Origin: Sediminicola sp040566555
GTDB lineage: Bacteria > Bacteroidota > Bacteroidia > Flavobacteriales > Flavobacteriaceae
Length of the DNA: 64,000 nt
Direction of reading: 5' to 3'
NCBI RefSeq assembly: GCF_040566555.1
Contig: NZ_JBEWYP010000003.1
Location: 248,001 to 312,000 of the forward strand
The position numbers and the translations under genes are program-made. Below are positions 25,895 to 34,677 of the stretch, piece after piece (positions within the stretch are counted from its first letter, which is position 1; each line of letters begins with the position of its first letter). The notes under the pieces were generated by a model, which was not told the origin of the DNA, ran no database searches, and saw nothing but the letters and a program-made list of their open reading frames with translations.

Positions 25895-27928
25895 TTAACT
25901 TAATCCATTATATTTTCTCAAAAACCATTCTGCTGAAAGTGCAGCAATAATTATGGCCAATAAAATTCTAAAATCGACTAAAGATACAACATTTTGCCTG
26001 CCTATTTGGGTTGGCAAATAACGTTTATCATTAATTAACTCCGCTATAAGATTATCAGTCTTCTCTGGGTAAAAAAGTCTGCCGCCTGTATTTTGCGCCA
26101 ATCTTCCCATCTTTAGATAATTACTGGATGAGAATTGTTTTTCAACATCAAAATCCAGAATTTTAAAACCTCCTGATTTCGAAATATTTTCATTTTGCAC
26201 ACTTACCTTAAACTCATAAGAGCCACTAGTGAAATTTTCCAGATCTGCCTCATAATACCCATTTTTCAATAACATAGGTATTTCCCGTACAGCGTTATCC
26301 GACAATCGTTTGATGGTAATGGTTAGAGAGGCATTTGAATCAAATACATAAGTCTTATTAAAGTAAGACGCCTTAATTTTGGCATCGCCGGCACCAGAGA
26401 ATATCGTATTATAATCGAGCGTTAATCGTTCCTTGGCCTTATTTGTAGCCAGGTAAAATACCAACTTGCCCATTAATTCATCAAAATTATTGAAGTTTTG
26501 GTCGTTTCTAAAACTCTGCATTCTCCACTTCCATATATTCTCTCCAAACAGGACCGCTTCCTTTCTGGTACCATCTGTAATAACTGCCAACAGTGGCTCT
26601 CCTACCTCTACCCCCTTGATGCGCTGGTCCAACACGGTTTCATGGGATTTTGTGATCAGGATCTCCCCCAGATCACTTTCCAAAGGTGGAAAATTGGATA
26701 TGGAAAATTCAGAATTGTTGAAAATTGAGAAATTGGGGTTTAGTACAGGAAAAATCTCTTCAGTTTGATTGTAGGTATTCTTTTCAAAACTATTTTGTAC
26801 AGAATTCAAAAAGCGCCAATCGGTTTTAGAACCCGTTACAGTGAATATTTGTGCCTCTTTGGTCCTTACAAAGTCATATATTGGCTTAAAGCTACTTATG
26901 GGTTGGTAAAGAATGAACAGATCGATATCATCCAGTTTAGTTACGTCCGTGCCAGGCTTAAACAATGTTACCCTACGCTGTTCATTGCTTTCAATAGCCT
27001 TTTTTAATGCCCCTATATCGGGATGGAGTATATCTGAAATGATGGCCACATTGGTTTTTTCATCTATGACCTCCAATGCAATTTCACGTTGGTTATTGAC
27101 TATGTTCTTTTCATTCTTTAAAGGACTTGCCGTAATTTTTATTTCCTTAACTCCGACTGTTTTTGCCTCCAGAAGGCTATTTATCCTTTTGGAATTGTCC
27201 GTTTTTGATAAATTTACCGTCTCCGTAGCCACAACTTTCCCATCAATCATAATACGGACCACTGTATTTATACTGCCCTCTCCTTCATAAGCAACATATG
27301 TTTCCAAGGGGAATTTATTTTTAAGAAAGGCATACTTATTGGCATTGACTTGGGAGATTCTTATGTCGTCATAGGTTGCTGTGTCGCCCACCACTACCGG
27401 ATACACTGCAATTTTATTGGGGGAACCGTAAAACTCATAATCTACTCCAACTGTCTGGTTTCCATCACTTATCATTATGACAGCCGTATTGGAGGAATCA
27501 AATAAGGTATTGATAGAATTCAGCGCATTGGCGATATTGGTGCTTTTTTTCGTAAAACTTAAACTGTCCAGAGCTTCCAAACCGTTCCCAAAACTGAAGG
27601 TTTCAAGGTTGAACAGATCCAAAACGTCTTCGTTTTTGGCAATTTTATTGAGCAGGGAATCAATATTGGCGTTTTTATTGATTTCCTTTAAAGAGGTGGA
27701 ATTATCGACCAATACTACCAAATTGGACTTTTCAATCTCGTATTCTGTTTTGGTAAATTTAGGATTGATCAATAACAATAGGACGCCGAAGATGGCCAGA
27801 AAACGTAAAAGGGAGAGGAAAACTTTAAGTTTCCTACTCCCTTTGGTCTTGTAAAAATATTGAATCAGTACTATTCCGAATGCGAACAAAACCGCGAGCA
27901 AAATTAATAGTACTGAAGATGTCTGCAT
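25895..27928 (-). CDS. large membrane protein with VWA-like domain
   Basis: A 677-aa protein with two N-terminal membrane helices (about residues 4-25 and 36-58) and a third near the C-terminus (about 650-668, followed by EWFLRKYNGLS). Between them lie a VWA-like domain with an intact MIDAS start DNSTS (about residue 75) and SDGNQTVG, then a glutamine-amidotransferase-like region and Ig-like strands. This architecture resembles the membrane proteins found beside Bat/MoxR systems in Bacteroidota. The role is unknown. It lies 91 bases after fabG and directly before the SPFH gene. Confidence 0.8.
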   Translation of the reverse strand: MQTSSVLLILLAVLFAFGIVLIQYFYKTKGSRKLKVFLSLLRFLAIFGVLLLLINPKFTKTEYEIEKSNLVVLVDNSTSLKEINKNANIDSLLNKIAKNEDVLDLFNLETFSFGNGLEALDSLSFTKKSTNIANALNSINTLFDSSNTAVIMISDGNQTVGVDYEFYGSPNKIAVYPVVVGDTATYDDIRISQVNANKYAFLKNKFPLETYVAYEGEGSINTVVRIMIDGKVVATETVNLSKTDNSKRINSLLEAKTVGVKEIKITASPLKNEKNIVNNQREIALEVIDEKTNVAIISDILHPDIGALKKAIESNEQRRVTLFKPGTDVTKLDDIDLFILYQPISSFKPIYDFVRTKEAQIFTVTGSKTDWRFLNSVQNSFEKNTYNQTEEIFPVLNPNFSIFNNSEFSISNFPPLESDLGEILITKSHETVLDQRIKGVEVGEPLLAVITDGTRKEAVLFGENIWKWRMQSFRNDQNFNNFDELMGKLVFYLATNKAKERLTLDYNTIFSGAGDAKIKASYFNKTYVFDSNASLTITIKRLSDNAVREIPMLLKNGYYEADLENFTSGSYEFKVSVQNENISKSGGFKILDFDVEKQFSSSNYLKMGRLAQNTGGRLFYPEKTDNLIAELINDKRYLPTQIGRQNVVSLVDFRILLAIIIAALSAEWFLRKYNGLS

Positions 27929-28019
27929 ATAATTTATAAATTCATTTTGATAGCCAAGGGGAAAAATCTCCTTATTTTTAAAAGTAAAGGATGTAAAATC
28001 ATTACCCTAAAATTTCTGG

Positions 28020-28766
28020 CTATGTCAACATTCCTCCATCAACATTTAAAACTTGTCCCGTTACATAAGCTGAAAGGTCCGAAGCAAAGAACAAGCAAGC
28101 ATTTGCAACATCATCCGGCGAACCACCGCGCTTAAGTGGAATGCCATCTCTCCAACCCTGAACTACTTTAGCGTCCAATTTGTCTGTCATTTCCGTTTCT
28201 ATAAATCCTGGTGCAATAGCATTGCAACGAATGTTTCTGGAACCAAGTTCCAAAGCCACAGATTTGGTAAAACCTATCATTCCTGCTTTTGAGGCCGCAT
28301 AATTGGTCTGTCCTGCATTCCCTTTTACCCCAACAACACTACTCATATTGATGATAGAACCTTTGCGCTGCTTCAACATGGTACGTTGTACAGCCTTGGT
28401 CATATTGAAAACAGATTTTAAATTGATTTCTATAACGGCATCAAAATCTTCTTCGGACATACGCATAAGCAAATTGTCCTTTGTAATACCAGCGTTGTTG
28501 ATCAAGACATCTATACTGTCAAAATCTTCCAGTATTTTGCCAACCAATTTTTCTGAGTCCTCATAACTGGCCGCATTACTTTTGTATGCTTTAGCCTTAA
28601 CGCCTTTAGCCGTTAATTCTTTTTCCAATTCAAGGGCAGGTGCCTCACTGGAACTATAGGTAAAGGCTACATTGGCACCATGATCTGCAAAAACCTTGGC
28701 AATCCCCATACCTATACCTCTACTGGCACCAGTAATAATAACATTTTTTCCTTCTAGAAGCTTCAT
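28020..28766 (-). CDS. fabG: 3-oxoacyl-[acyl-carrier-protein] reductase
   Basis: An NADPH-dependent short-chain dehydrogenase of type II fatty-acid synthesis. NADP-binding TGASRGIGMGIA lies at the N-terminus, and the catalytic Ser-Tyr-Lys are in NMSSVVGVKGN and TNYAASKAG. NAGITKDNLLMRM and the C-terminal VTGQVLNVDGGM are typical of FabG. I choose ATG 28764-28766 (MKLLEGKNVIITGASRG, 248 aa). The earlier in-frame ATG at 28799 falls inside a perfect promoter box and is rejected. Confidence 0.95.
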   Translation of the reverse strand: MKLLEGKNVIITGASRGIGMGIAKVFADHGANVAFTYSSSEAPALELEKELTAKGVKAKAYKSNAASYEDSEKLVGKILEDFDSIDVLINNAGITKDNLLMRMSEEDFDAVIEINLKSVFNMTKAVQRTMLKQRKGSIINMSSVVGVKGNAGQTNYAASKAGMIGFTKSVALELGSRNIRCNAIAPGFIETEMTDKLDAKVVQGWRDGIPLKRGGSPDDVANACLFFASDLSAYVTGQVLNVDGGMLT

Positions 28767-28796
28767 GTGATTCTTTTGTTTACTTAAGTTGATATT

Positions 28797-28804
28797 CAAA
28801 TATA
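28797..28804 (-). promoter_or_regulatory. -7 promoter element of fabG
   Basis: Reads TATATTTG on the minus strand, a perfect TAnnTTTG, 31 bases before the chosen fabG ATG. It lies just after the sucD terminator. Confidence 0.6.
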
Positions 28805-28825
28805 GGCTATGTTTCAGATAAGGCG

Positions 28826-28878
28826 AAAAAAAAACCCTATTCCTCCCGAATTTAATTCAGAATGATAGGGATTTTTTT
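28826..28878 (-). terminator. terminator between sucD and fabG
   Basis: On the minus strand CCCTAT pairs with ATAGGG around an inner GAATTAAATTC hairpin, followed by a run of nine T. The other strand has seven T, so it may work both ways. Confidence 0.75.
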
Positions 28879-28920
28879 GAGATTCATTTACTGAATCCTA
28901 TATTTTTAATATGACAATTG

Positions 28921-29793
28921 TTATCCTACTACTTCTTTTACTTTTAAACCAATTTCTGCTGGAGAATCTACTACGTGGATTCCACATTCCCTCATAATAC
29001 GTTTCTTGGCCTGAGCTGTATCATCGCTACCACCAACAATAGCACCTGCATGGCCCATTGTTCTTCCTGCAGGAGCAGTTTCACCTGCGATAAAACCTAC
29101 AATTGGCTTTTTACTACCACTAGCTTTGTACCAGTGTGCAGCATCAGCTTCCAATTGACCGCCGATCTCTCCGATCATAACCACACATTGTGTTTCTGGA
29201 TCGTTGATCAATAATTCAACAGCTTCTTTGGTAGTAGTACCAATGATTGGATCTCCACCAATTCCAATTGCGGTAGTAATCCCCAATCCTTGACGCACTA
29301 CCTGGTCAGCAGCTTCGTATGTCAATGTCCCTGATTTTGAAACGATTCCGATATTCCCTTTCTTAAAGACAAAACCTGGCATGATGCCTACTTTAGCCTC
29401 TCCTGGGGTAATTACTCCTGGACAGTTAGGACCTATCAATCTGCAATCTTTACTTTTTATATAGTCGTAAACCTTCACCATATCAGCTACAGGGATACCT
29501 TCGGTAATAGTAATAATAACTTTAATTCCTGCCTCAGCAGCTTCCATAATGGCATCTGCAGCAAATGCGGGTGGTACAAAAATAATAGTTGTATCCGCTC
29601 CTACCTTCTCTACAGCTTCCTCTACAGTGTTGAAAACAGGTCTTCCCAAATGCTCTTGACCTCCTTTACCTGGAGTAACACCCCCAACTACGTTGGTTCC
29701 GTATTCGATCATCTGTTCGGCGTGAAAAGTACCTTCACTACCTGTAAAACCTTGTACAATAATTTTCGAGTCCTTATTAACTAAAACGCTCAT
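28921..29793 (-). CDS. sucD: succinyl-CoA ligase alpha subunit
   Basis: The ADP/GDP-forming succinate-CoA ligase alpha subunit of the TCA cycle. The CoA-binding GFTGSEGTFHAEQMIEYG region is at the N-terminus (seen in parts), with GPNCPGVITPGE and SKSGTLTYEA in the middle. The active-site phosphohistidine is in GRTMGHAGAIVGG. At 290 aa it is full length. The beta subunit sucC is not in the window, as is common in this group. It has its own perfect -7 box and terminator. Confidence 0.96.
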   Translation of the reverse strand: MSVLVNKDSKIIVQGFTGSEGTFHAEQMIEYGTNVVGGVTPGKGGQEHLGRPVFNTVEEAVEKVGADTTIIFVPPAFAADAIMEAAEAGIKVIITITEGIPVADMVKVYDYIKSKDCRLIGPNCPGVITPGEAKVGIMPGFVFKKGNIGIVSKSGTLTYEAADQVVRQGLGITTAIGIGGDPIIGTTTKEAVELLINDPETQCVVMIGEIGGQLEADAAHWYKASGSKKPIVGFIAGETAPAGRTMGHAGAIVGGSDDTAQAKKRIMRECGIHVVDSPAEIGLKVKEVVG

Positions 29794-29820
29794 TCTATAT
29801 TTGGTTTATTTTTTGGTTTA

Positions 29821-29828
29821 CAAAAATA
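29821..29828 (-). promoter_or_regulatory. -7 promoter element of sucD
   Basis: Reads TATTTTTG on the minus strand, a perfect TAnnTTTG, 27 bases before the sucD ATG. Confidence 0.6.
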
Positions 29829-29867
29829 TGTCTTAAAAAACGATTTCTAAAGTATTCGCTTGCTTAT

Positions 29868-30800
29868 TTATTCCTTCAATTTATCCAAGATGAAAGGGAT
29901 TTGTTTTACATAGGCCAATTGCTTCAATTTCTCCCTTGCTTCTTCAGCCGGACTACCAAAATAATTCTTGCCTCCCTCCAATGATTTTGATACCCCAGAT
30001 TGGGCCATGATCACTGCTTTTTTACCGATGGTGATCCCACTGATAACGCCCACTTGTCCCCAAAGGATTACTTCATCCTCGATTACAACACATCCGGCGA
30101 TTCCCGTTTGGGAGGCAATAAGACATTTCTCCCCTATCACGGTATCGTGGCCTACATGAACTTGATTGTCCAACTTGGATCCTTTTTTAATGGTGGTATC
30201 CCCTGTAACTCCTTTATCTATGGTGCATAAAGCCCCAATATCTACATGATCCCCTACTACTACCCTACCTCCCGATAGTAATTTGTCGTACCCGGTAGGA
30301 CGGTTTTTATAATAAAAAGCATCTCCCCCCAAGACGGCACCTGCATGGATGGTAACGTGGTCTCCAATAACACAATTATCATAAATGGAGACATTGGAAT
30401 GAATAACACAATGTTCCCCAATGACCACATTGTTCCCAATAAAGGCATTGGGTTGAATAGTTGTATGTTTCCCAATTTTTGCTGAGGGAGCTATATTGCT
30501 GGCCGATTTTTCAAATGGCCTAAAAAAGTTGGTCAACGTATTAAAATCCCGGAATGGGTCATCAGAAATTAAAAGTGCCTTCCCTTCCGGGCAAGCAACC
30601 TCCTTATTGATGAGTACAACGGTAGCATCTGAATCTAAGGCCTTATCATAGTACTTTGGATGATCCACAAAAACGATGTCCCCAGCTTCCACCACATGAA
30701 TTTCGTTCATCCCTAAAACTGGGAAGTCATCATCCCCTACATACTTTGTATTGATAATGCCAGCAATCTGTTTTAAGGAATAAGGAATGGGAAATTTCAT
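29868..30800 (-). CDS. LpxD-like acyltransferase paralogue
   Basis: A 310-aa left-handed beta-helix protein of the LpxD type. The N-terminal uridine-binding-like domain (about residues 1-95) includes DIVFVDHPKYYDKAL. Hexapeptide repeats follow (IGKHTTIQPNAFIGNNVVIG onward), and the C-terminal helix resembles LpxD. A typical LpxD lies 3 kb upstream, so this is a second copy; it shares GVTGDTTIKKGSKLDNQVHVGHD-like spacing with it. It is separated from efp by a terminator and precedes sucD. It may acylate a different lipid A intermediate or another sugar. Substrate is unknown. Confidence 0.85.
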   Translation of the reverse strand: MKFPIPYSLKQIAGIINTKYVGDDDFPVLGMNEIHVVEAGDIVFVDHPKYYDKALDSDATVVLINKEVACPEGKALLISDDPFRDFNTLTNFFRPFEKSASNIAPSAKIGKHTTIQPNAFIGNNVVIGEHCVIHSNVSIYDNCVIGDHVTIHAGAVLGGDAFYYKNRPTGYDKLLSGGRVVVGDHVDIGALCTIDKGVTGDTTIKKGSKLDNQVHVGHDTVIGEKCLIASQTGIAGCVVIEDEVILWGQVGVISGITIGKKAVIMAQSGVSKSLEGGKNYFGSPAEEAREKLKQLAYVKQIPFILDKLKE

Positions 30801-30811
30801 TGTTTGATATT

Positions 30812-30860
30812 AAAAAAGGTGTTTAACAAAAAGAGTTTTCCTCCAAAAGCTAAACACCTA
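30812..30860 (-). terminator. terminator after efp
   Basis: On the minus strand AGGTGTTTA pairs with TAAACACCT across a loop of about 23 bases and is followed by six T. It closes the HD-lpxD-lpxC/fabZ-lpxA-efp operon. Confidence 0.8.
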
Positions 30861-30876
30861 TATATGATTAACTGGA

Positions 30877-31443
30877 TTATTCTTTTACGCGCTCCATATA
30901 AGCGCCTTTCTCTGTATCCACTTTTATTTTATCACCTTCATTGATAAACAAAGGGACATTTACACTGGCTCCAGTCTCTACTTTGGCCGGTTTTGTGGCA
31001 TTGGTAGCGGTATTACCCTTTACACCTGGCTCTGTATAGGTAACTTCCAATACAACACTGGCTGGCATATCAACGGACAAGGGCATGCTATCCTCGGTGT
31101 TGAACAAAATGGTCACCATTTCACCTTCTTTCAATAATCCTGGAGCATCCAATGAACTTTCCTGAAGTGTAATTTGGTTGTAATCATCGGTGTTCATAAA
31201 GTGGTACGTTTCCCCTTCCGAATAAAGGAATTGGTAGGTACGGGTCTCCACGCGAACATCTTCAATTTTATGTCCGGAAGAAAAAGTATTGTCAATCACC
31301 TTTCCAGTAGTGACACTTTTAAGTTTTGTACGAACAAAAGCAGGACCTTTTCCCGGTTTAACGTGTAAAAATTCAATAATTTTAAAAATATCGTGGTTAT
31401 ACCTGATGCATAAACCTTTTCTAATATCTGATGTAGATGCCAT
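30877..31443 (-). CDS. efp: elongation factor P
   Basis: A three-domain translation factor that relieves ribosome stalling at polyproline stretches. The 188-aa protein shows the modification-loop lysine in KPGKGPAFV (K32), then RVETRTYQFLYSEGETYHFMN and the C-terminal TNATKPAKVETGASVNVPLF. The start lies 5 bases after lpxA, so it is the last gene of the lipid A operon. Confidence 0.97.
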   Translation of the reverse strand: MASTSDIRKGLCIRYNHDIFKIIEFLHVKPGKGPAFVRTKLKSVTTGKVIDNTFSSGHKIEDVRVETRTYQFLYSEGETYHFMNTDDYNQITLQESSLDAPGLLKEGEMVTILFNTEDSMPLSVDMPASVVLEVTYTEPGVKGNTATNATKPAKVETGASVNVPLFINEGDKIKVDTEKGAYMERVKE

Positions 31444-31448
31444 ATAAA

Positions 31449-32234
31449 TTAATTTGTACTAAAATATCCTTTCATTATCCCTCTCTGGGAATCTCTTATA
31501 AACTGTAAAATCTCATCTCTTTCCGGAGTTGCTTCCATCTCTGCCTCTATGATCTGTACAGCCTGGGAATTGTTGTAGTTTTTTTGGTACAGTATTCTAT
31601 AAATATTCTGGATTTCCCTGATCTTATCAGATTCGAATCCCCTGCGCCTTAGGCCTACTGAATTAATCCCTACATAAGATAAGGGTTCCCTAGCAGCTTT
31701 TACAAAGGGAGGAACATCTTTTCTTACCAGTGAGCCTCCAGTTACAAAAGCGTGGTGACCTATTGATACAAATTGATGAACCGCAACCAGACCTGCCAAT
31801 ATCACATTATCACCTATGGTAACATGTCCGGCCAAGGTAGAGTTGTTCGAGAAGATACAATTATCACCAATAAAACAATCATGGGCTACGTGACAGTAAG
31901 CCATAATCAGGCAATTCTTGCCTATTTTGGTTTTCATTCTGTCTGAAGTCCCCTTATTAATGGTAGCACATTCCCGGATGGTGGTGTTATCACCAATCTC
32001 CACGGTAGTTTCTTCTCCTTTATATTTTAAGTCTTGGGGCGTTGCTGAAATTACGGCTCCTGGAAAAATATTACAATTTTTTCCTATTCTGGCCCCTTCC
32101 ATTATGGTTACATTGGATCCTATCCAAGTTCCCTCGCCGATAATAACGTTATTATGAATAGTCGTAAACGGCTCCACCACCACATTCTTGGCGATTTTTG
32201 CCCCTGGATGTATATACGCCAGTGGTTGGTTCAT
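31449..32234 (-). CDS. lpxA: UDP-N-acetylglucosamine acyltransferase
   Basis: It transfers a 3-hydroxyacyl chain from ACP to UDP-GlcNAc in the first step of lipid A synthesis. The 261-aa protein is a beta-helix trimer former. Hexapeptide repeats start at IHPGAKIAKNVVVEPF. The catalytic His is in YCHVAHDCFIGDN, and the C-terminal helical domain begins near SVGLRRRGF. It begins 1 base after the end of lpxC/fabZ. Confidence 0.96.
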   Translation of the reverse strand: MNQPLAYIHPGAKIAKNVVVEPFTTIHNNVIIGEGTWIGSNVTIMEGARIGKNCNIFPGAVISATPQDLKYKGEETTVEIGDNTTIRECATINKGTSDRMKTKIGKNCLIMAYCHVAHDCFIGDNCIFSNNSTLAGHVTIGDNVILAGLVAVHQFVSIGHHAFVTGGSLVRKDVPPFVKAAREPLSYVGINSVGLRRRGFESDKIREIQNIYRILYQKNYNNSQAVQIIEAEMEATPERDEILQFIRDSQRGIMKGYFSTN

Positions 32235-32235
32235 A

Positions 32236-33636
32236 TTATTTCTTTTTTGCTATTTGTGCCATCATTTCTGCCTCGCAAACCAGTTTACCGTTTGCATAAG
32301 CATAAGCTTGCATATGGCATATTCCTCTTCTTATAGGCGTAATCAGGCTACAGTGAAAGGTCAGGGTGTCACCTGGCAATACTTTTTGTTTAAATTTTAC
32401 ATTATCGATCTTCATAAAGAAAGTCAGATAATTCTCAGGATCGGGAACAGTACTCAATACCAAGATCCCTCCGGTCTGGGCCATGGCCTCCACTTGTAAA
32501 ACTCCAGGCATTACAGGAGCATCGGGAAAATGTCCTACAAAAAACGGTTCGTTCATGGTCACGTTTTTCATCCCAACAACGTGACTATCAGAAAGCTCTA
32601 AAATCCTATCGATCAATAAGAATGGAGGTCTATGTGGCAACATGGCCATAATTTGATGGATATCCATCAAGGGTGGCAGGTTGAGATCATAGGTAGGAAC
32701 GCTGTTCCTTTTCTCCATTTTTATCATTTTGGACAATTTCTGTGCAAATTGGGTATTCACAAAATGTCCGGGTTTATTGGCAATGACTTTACCTCGTATT
32801 CTTGTGCCTACCAAAGCGAGATCACCAATAACATCCAATAATTTATGCCTTGCGGCCTCGTTAGGATGATGCAGGGTAAGATTGTCCAAAATGCCATTTG
32901 GTTTAACCGAAAGCTTTTCTTTTTTAAAGGCTTTTTGTAGTTTCAACATGGTGGATTCAGAAATCTCCTTATCTACATATACAATGGCGTTATTTAAATC
33001 ACCTCCCTTTATCAACCCATGCTCCAACAACATTTCCAGTTCATGTAAAAAACTAAAGGTACGTGCTGGGGCTATTTCTGTTTTAAAATCTGATAAACGC
33101 TCCAAGGTAGCATTTTGGGTCCCTAATACTTTGGTTCCAAAATCGACCATAGTGGTCACTTGGTATTCATCTGAAGGAATAATGGTTATTTCACTTCCGG
33201 TGGCCTCATCTTTATAGGTAATGACCTCTTTTACTACATATTCATTCCTAACAGCATCTTGTTCCACAATGCCGGCTTTTTCCAAAGCTTCTATAAAAAA
33301 TTTGGAGGAACCATCCATAATGGGTGGTTCAGACGAGTTGAGCTCTATGAGGACATTATCAATTTCCAGACCTACCAAAGCAGCTAGCACGTGCTCTGAG
33401 GTTTGAATCTTGACCCCATTTTTTTCTAAATTAGTACCGCGCTGGGTGTTCACCACATAATTGGCATCGGCCTCAATGATGGGGTCCCCTTCTAGATCAA
33501 CTCTTTTGAAGGCGTAGCCATGATTTTCAGGAGCAGGCACAAATTTCATTGTGACATTCTCTCCGGTATGTAATCCAACACCGGATAGTGTAATCTCCTT
33601 CTCTATAGTCCTTTGTTTTGCAGTTGTTTTACTCAC
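32236..33636 (-). CDS. lpxC-fabZ: bifunctional LpxC deacetylase / FabZ dehydratase
   Basis: A fusion typical of Bacteroidota. The N-terminal LpxC (about residues 1-305) is the zinc deacetylase and committed step of lipid A synthesis, with ligands in QTSEHVLAAL (H82) and LHHPNEAARHKLLDVIGDLAL. The C-terminal FabZ (about 315-466) is the 3-hydroxyacyl-ACP dehydratase, with LPHRPPFLLIDRI and GHFPDAPVMPGVLQVEAMAQ. The start is GTG at 33634-33636, overlapping the end of lpxD by 8 bases, which suggests translational coupling. Confidence 0.96.
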   Translation of the reverse strand: MSKTTAKQRTIEKEITLSGVGLHTGENVTMKFVPAPENHGYAFKRVDLEGDPIIEADANYVVNTQRGTNLEKNGVKIQTSEHVLAALVGLEIDNVLIELNSSEPPIMDGSSKFFIEALEKAGIVEQDAVRNEYVVKEVITYKDEATGSEITIIPSDEYQVTTMVDFGTKVLGTQNATLERLSDFKTEIAPARTFSFLHELEMLLEHGLIKGGDLNNAIVYVDKEISESTMLKLQKAFKKEKLSVKPNGILDNLTLHHPNEAARHKLLDVIGDLALVGTRIRGKVIANKPGHFVNTQFAQKLSKMIKMEKRNSVPTYDLNLPPLMDIHQIMAMLPHRPPFLLIDRILELSDSHVVGMKNVTMNEPFFVGHFPDAPVMPGVLQVEAMAQTGGILVLSTVPDPENYLTFFMKIDNVKFKQKVLPGDTLTFHCSLITPIRRGICHMQAYAYANGKLVCEAEMMAQIAKKK

Positions 33637-34654
33637 TGGTTTTATTTTTTTCTAGTTCTTCCAATCTATTGACAAGCTTCGGTAAATTCTTAAAATGTAC
33701 ATAGGATTTATTGAAATCCCCATAATGTAGGGAAGGTGACCCTTGTAAAATCTCACCATCCTTGATATTTCTACCTATTCCGGATTGTGCCTGGATTTTC
33801 ACCCTATCTCCAATGACAATATGGCCAACAATGCCCACTTGTCCTCCTATCAAACAGTTCTTACCTATTTTTGTAGATCCAGCGATACCCGTTTGTGCGG
33901 CTATTACCGTATGTTCCCCAATTTCCACATTATGCGCAATTTGGATTTGGTTATCCAATTTAACACCTTTTCTTAATATGGTAGAACCTAAGGTGGCCCT
34001 ATCTATAGTAGTGCCCGCGCCTACATCTACATTATCTTCCAATACTACGTTCCCTGTCTGTGGCACTTTGCTGAATTCTCCACTGCCATTGGGTACAAAC
34101 CCAAATCCATCGGCACCTAATATTACCCCGCTATGTATAACACAATTATTGCCAATTTGGGTATCTGAGTAAATTTTGGCCCCAGCAAAAACGGTGACAT
34201 TATTGCCAATGGTAACATTGTCACCAATATAAACATTTGGGTAGATCTTTACGTCATTGCCCATTTTCACATATTCCCCCACATACGAGAAAGCACCTAG
34301 GTATAATCCAGTTCCGTAAGATGCTGATTCTGAAAGAAAAACAGGGTTCTCAATTCCAGTCTTAATATTCTTTGCCTGATTGTAATACTCCAATAATTTG
34401 GAGAAAGACTCATATGCATCATCCACCTTGATCAGGGTAGTCTTTAAAACATGCTCTGGTTTAAAGCTCCTGTTCACTATGGTAATGGAAGCCTGGGTAG
34501 AATAAATGTAGGGAGTATATTTGGGATTAGCCAAAAAGGTAAGGGAACCGTCCTCGCCTTCTTCAATTTTGGATAGCTTATGAACAGTGATTTCAGGGTT
34601 ACCTTCAACCTCACCTTCCAATATACCCGCAATCTGGCTAGCTGTAAATTTCAT
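33629..34654 (-). CDS. lpxD: UDP-3-O-acylglucosamine N-acyltransferase
   Basis: The third enzyme of lipid A synthesis. The 341-aa protein has the N-terminal LpxD domain (KFTASQIAGILEGEVEGNP, FLANPKYTPYIY) and a long beta-helix. The catalytic-His region is IQIAHNVEIGEHTVIAAQTG, and the C-terminal helix is NLPKLVNRLEELEK. It lies in the canonical lpxD-lpxC-lpxA order, so it is the housekeeping copy compared with the paralogue at 29868. Confidence 0.96.
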   Translation of the reverse strand: MKFTASQIAGILEGEVEGNPEITVHKLSKIEEGEDGSLTFLANPKYTPYIYSTQASITIVNRSFKPEHVLKTTLIKVDDAYESFSKLLEYYNQAKNIKTGIENPVFLSESASYGTGLYLGAFSYVGEYVKMGNDVKIYPNVYIGDNVTIGNNVTVFAGAKIYSDTQIGNNCVIHSGVILGADGFGFVPNGSGEFSKVPQTGNVVLEDNVDVGAGTTIDRATLGSTILRKGVKLDNQIQIAHNVEIGEHTVIAAQTGIAGSTKIGKNCLIGGQVGIVGHIVIGDRVKIQAQSGIGRNIKDGEILQGSPSLHYGDFNKSYVHFKNLPKLVNRLEELEKNKTSE

Positions 34655-34677
34655 GAGGACAAAAGTAAGAAAAATAG

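Noticed and set aside
28764..28799. Longer fabG from ATG 28797-28799
   Set aside because: This ATG overlaps a perfect -7 promoter box, and the family N-terminus fits the downstream ATG.
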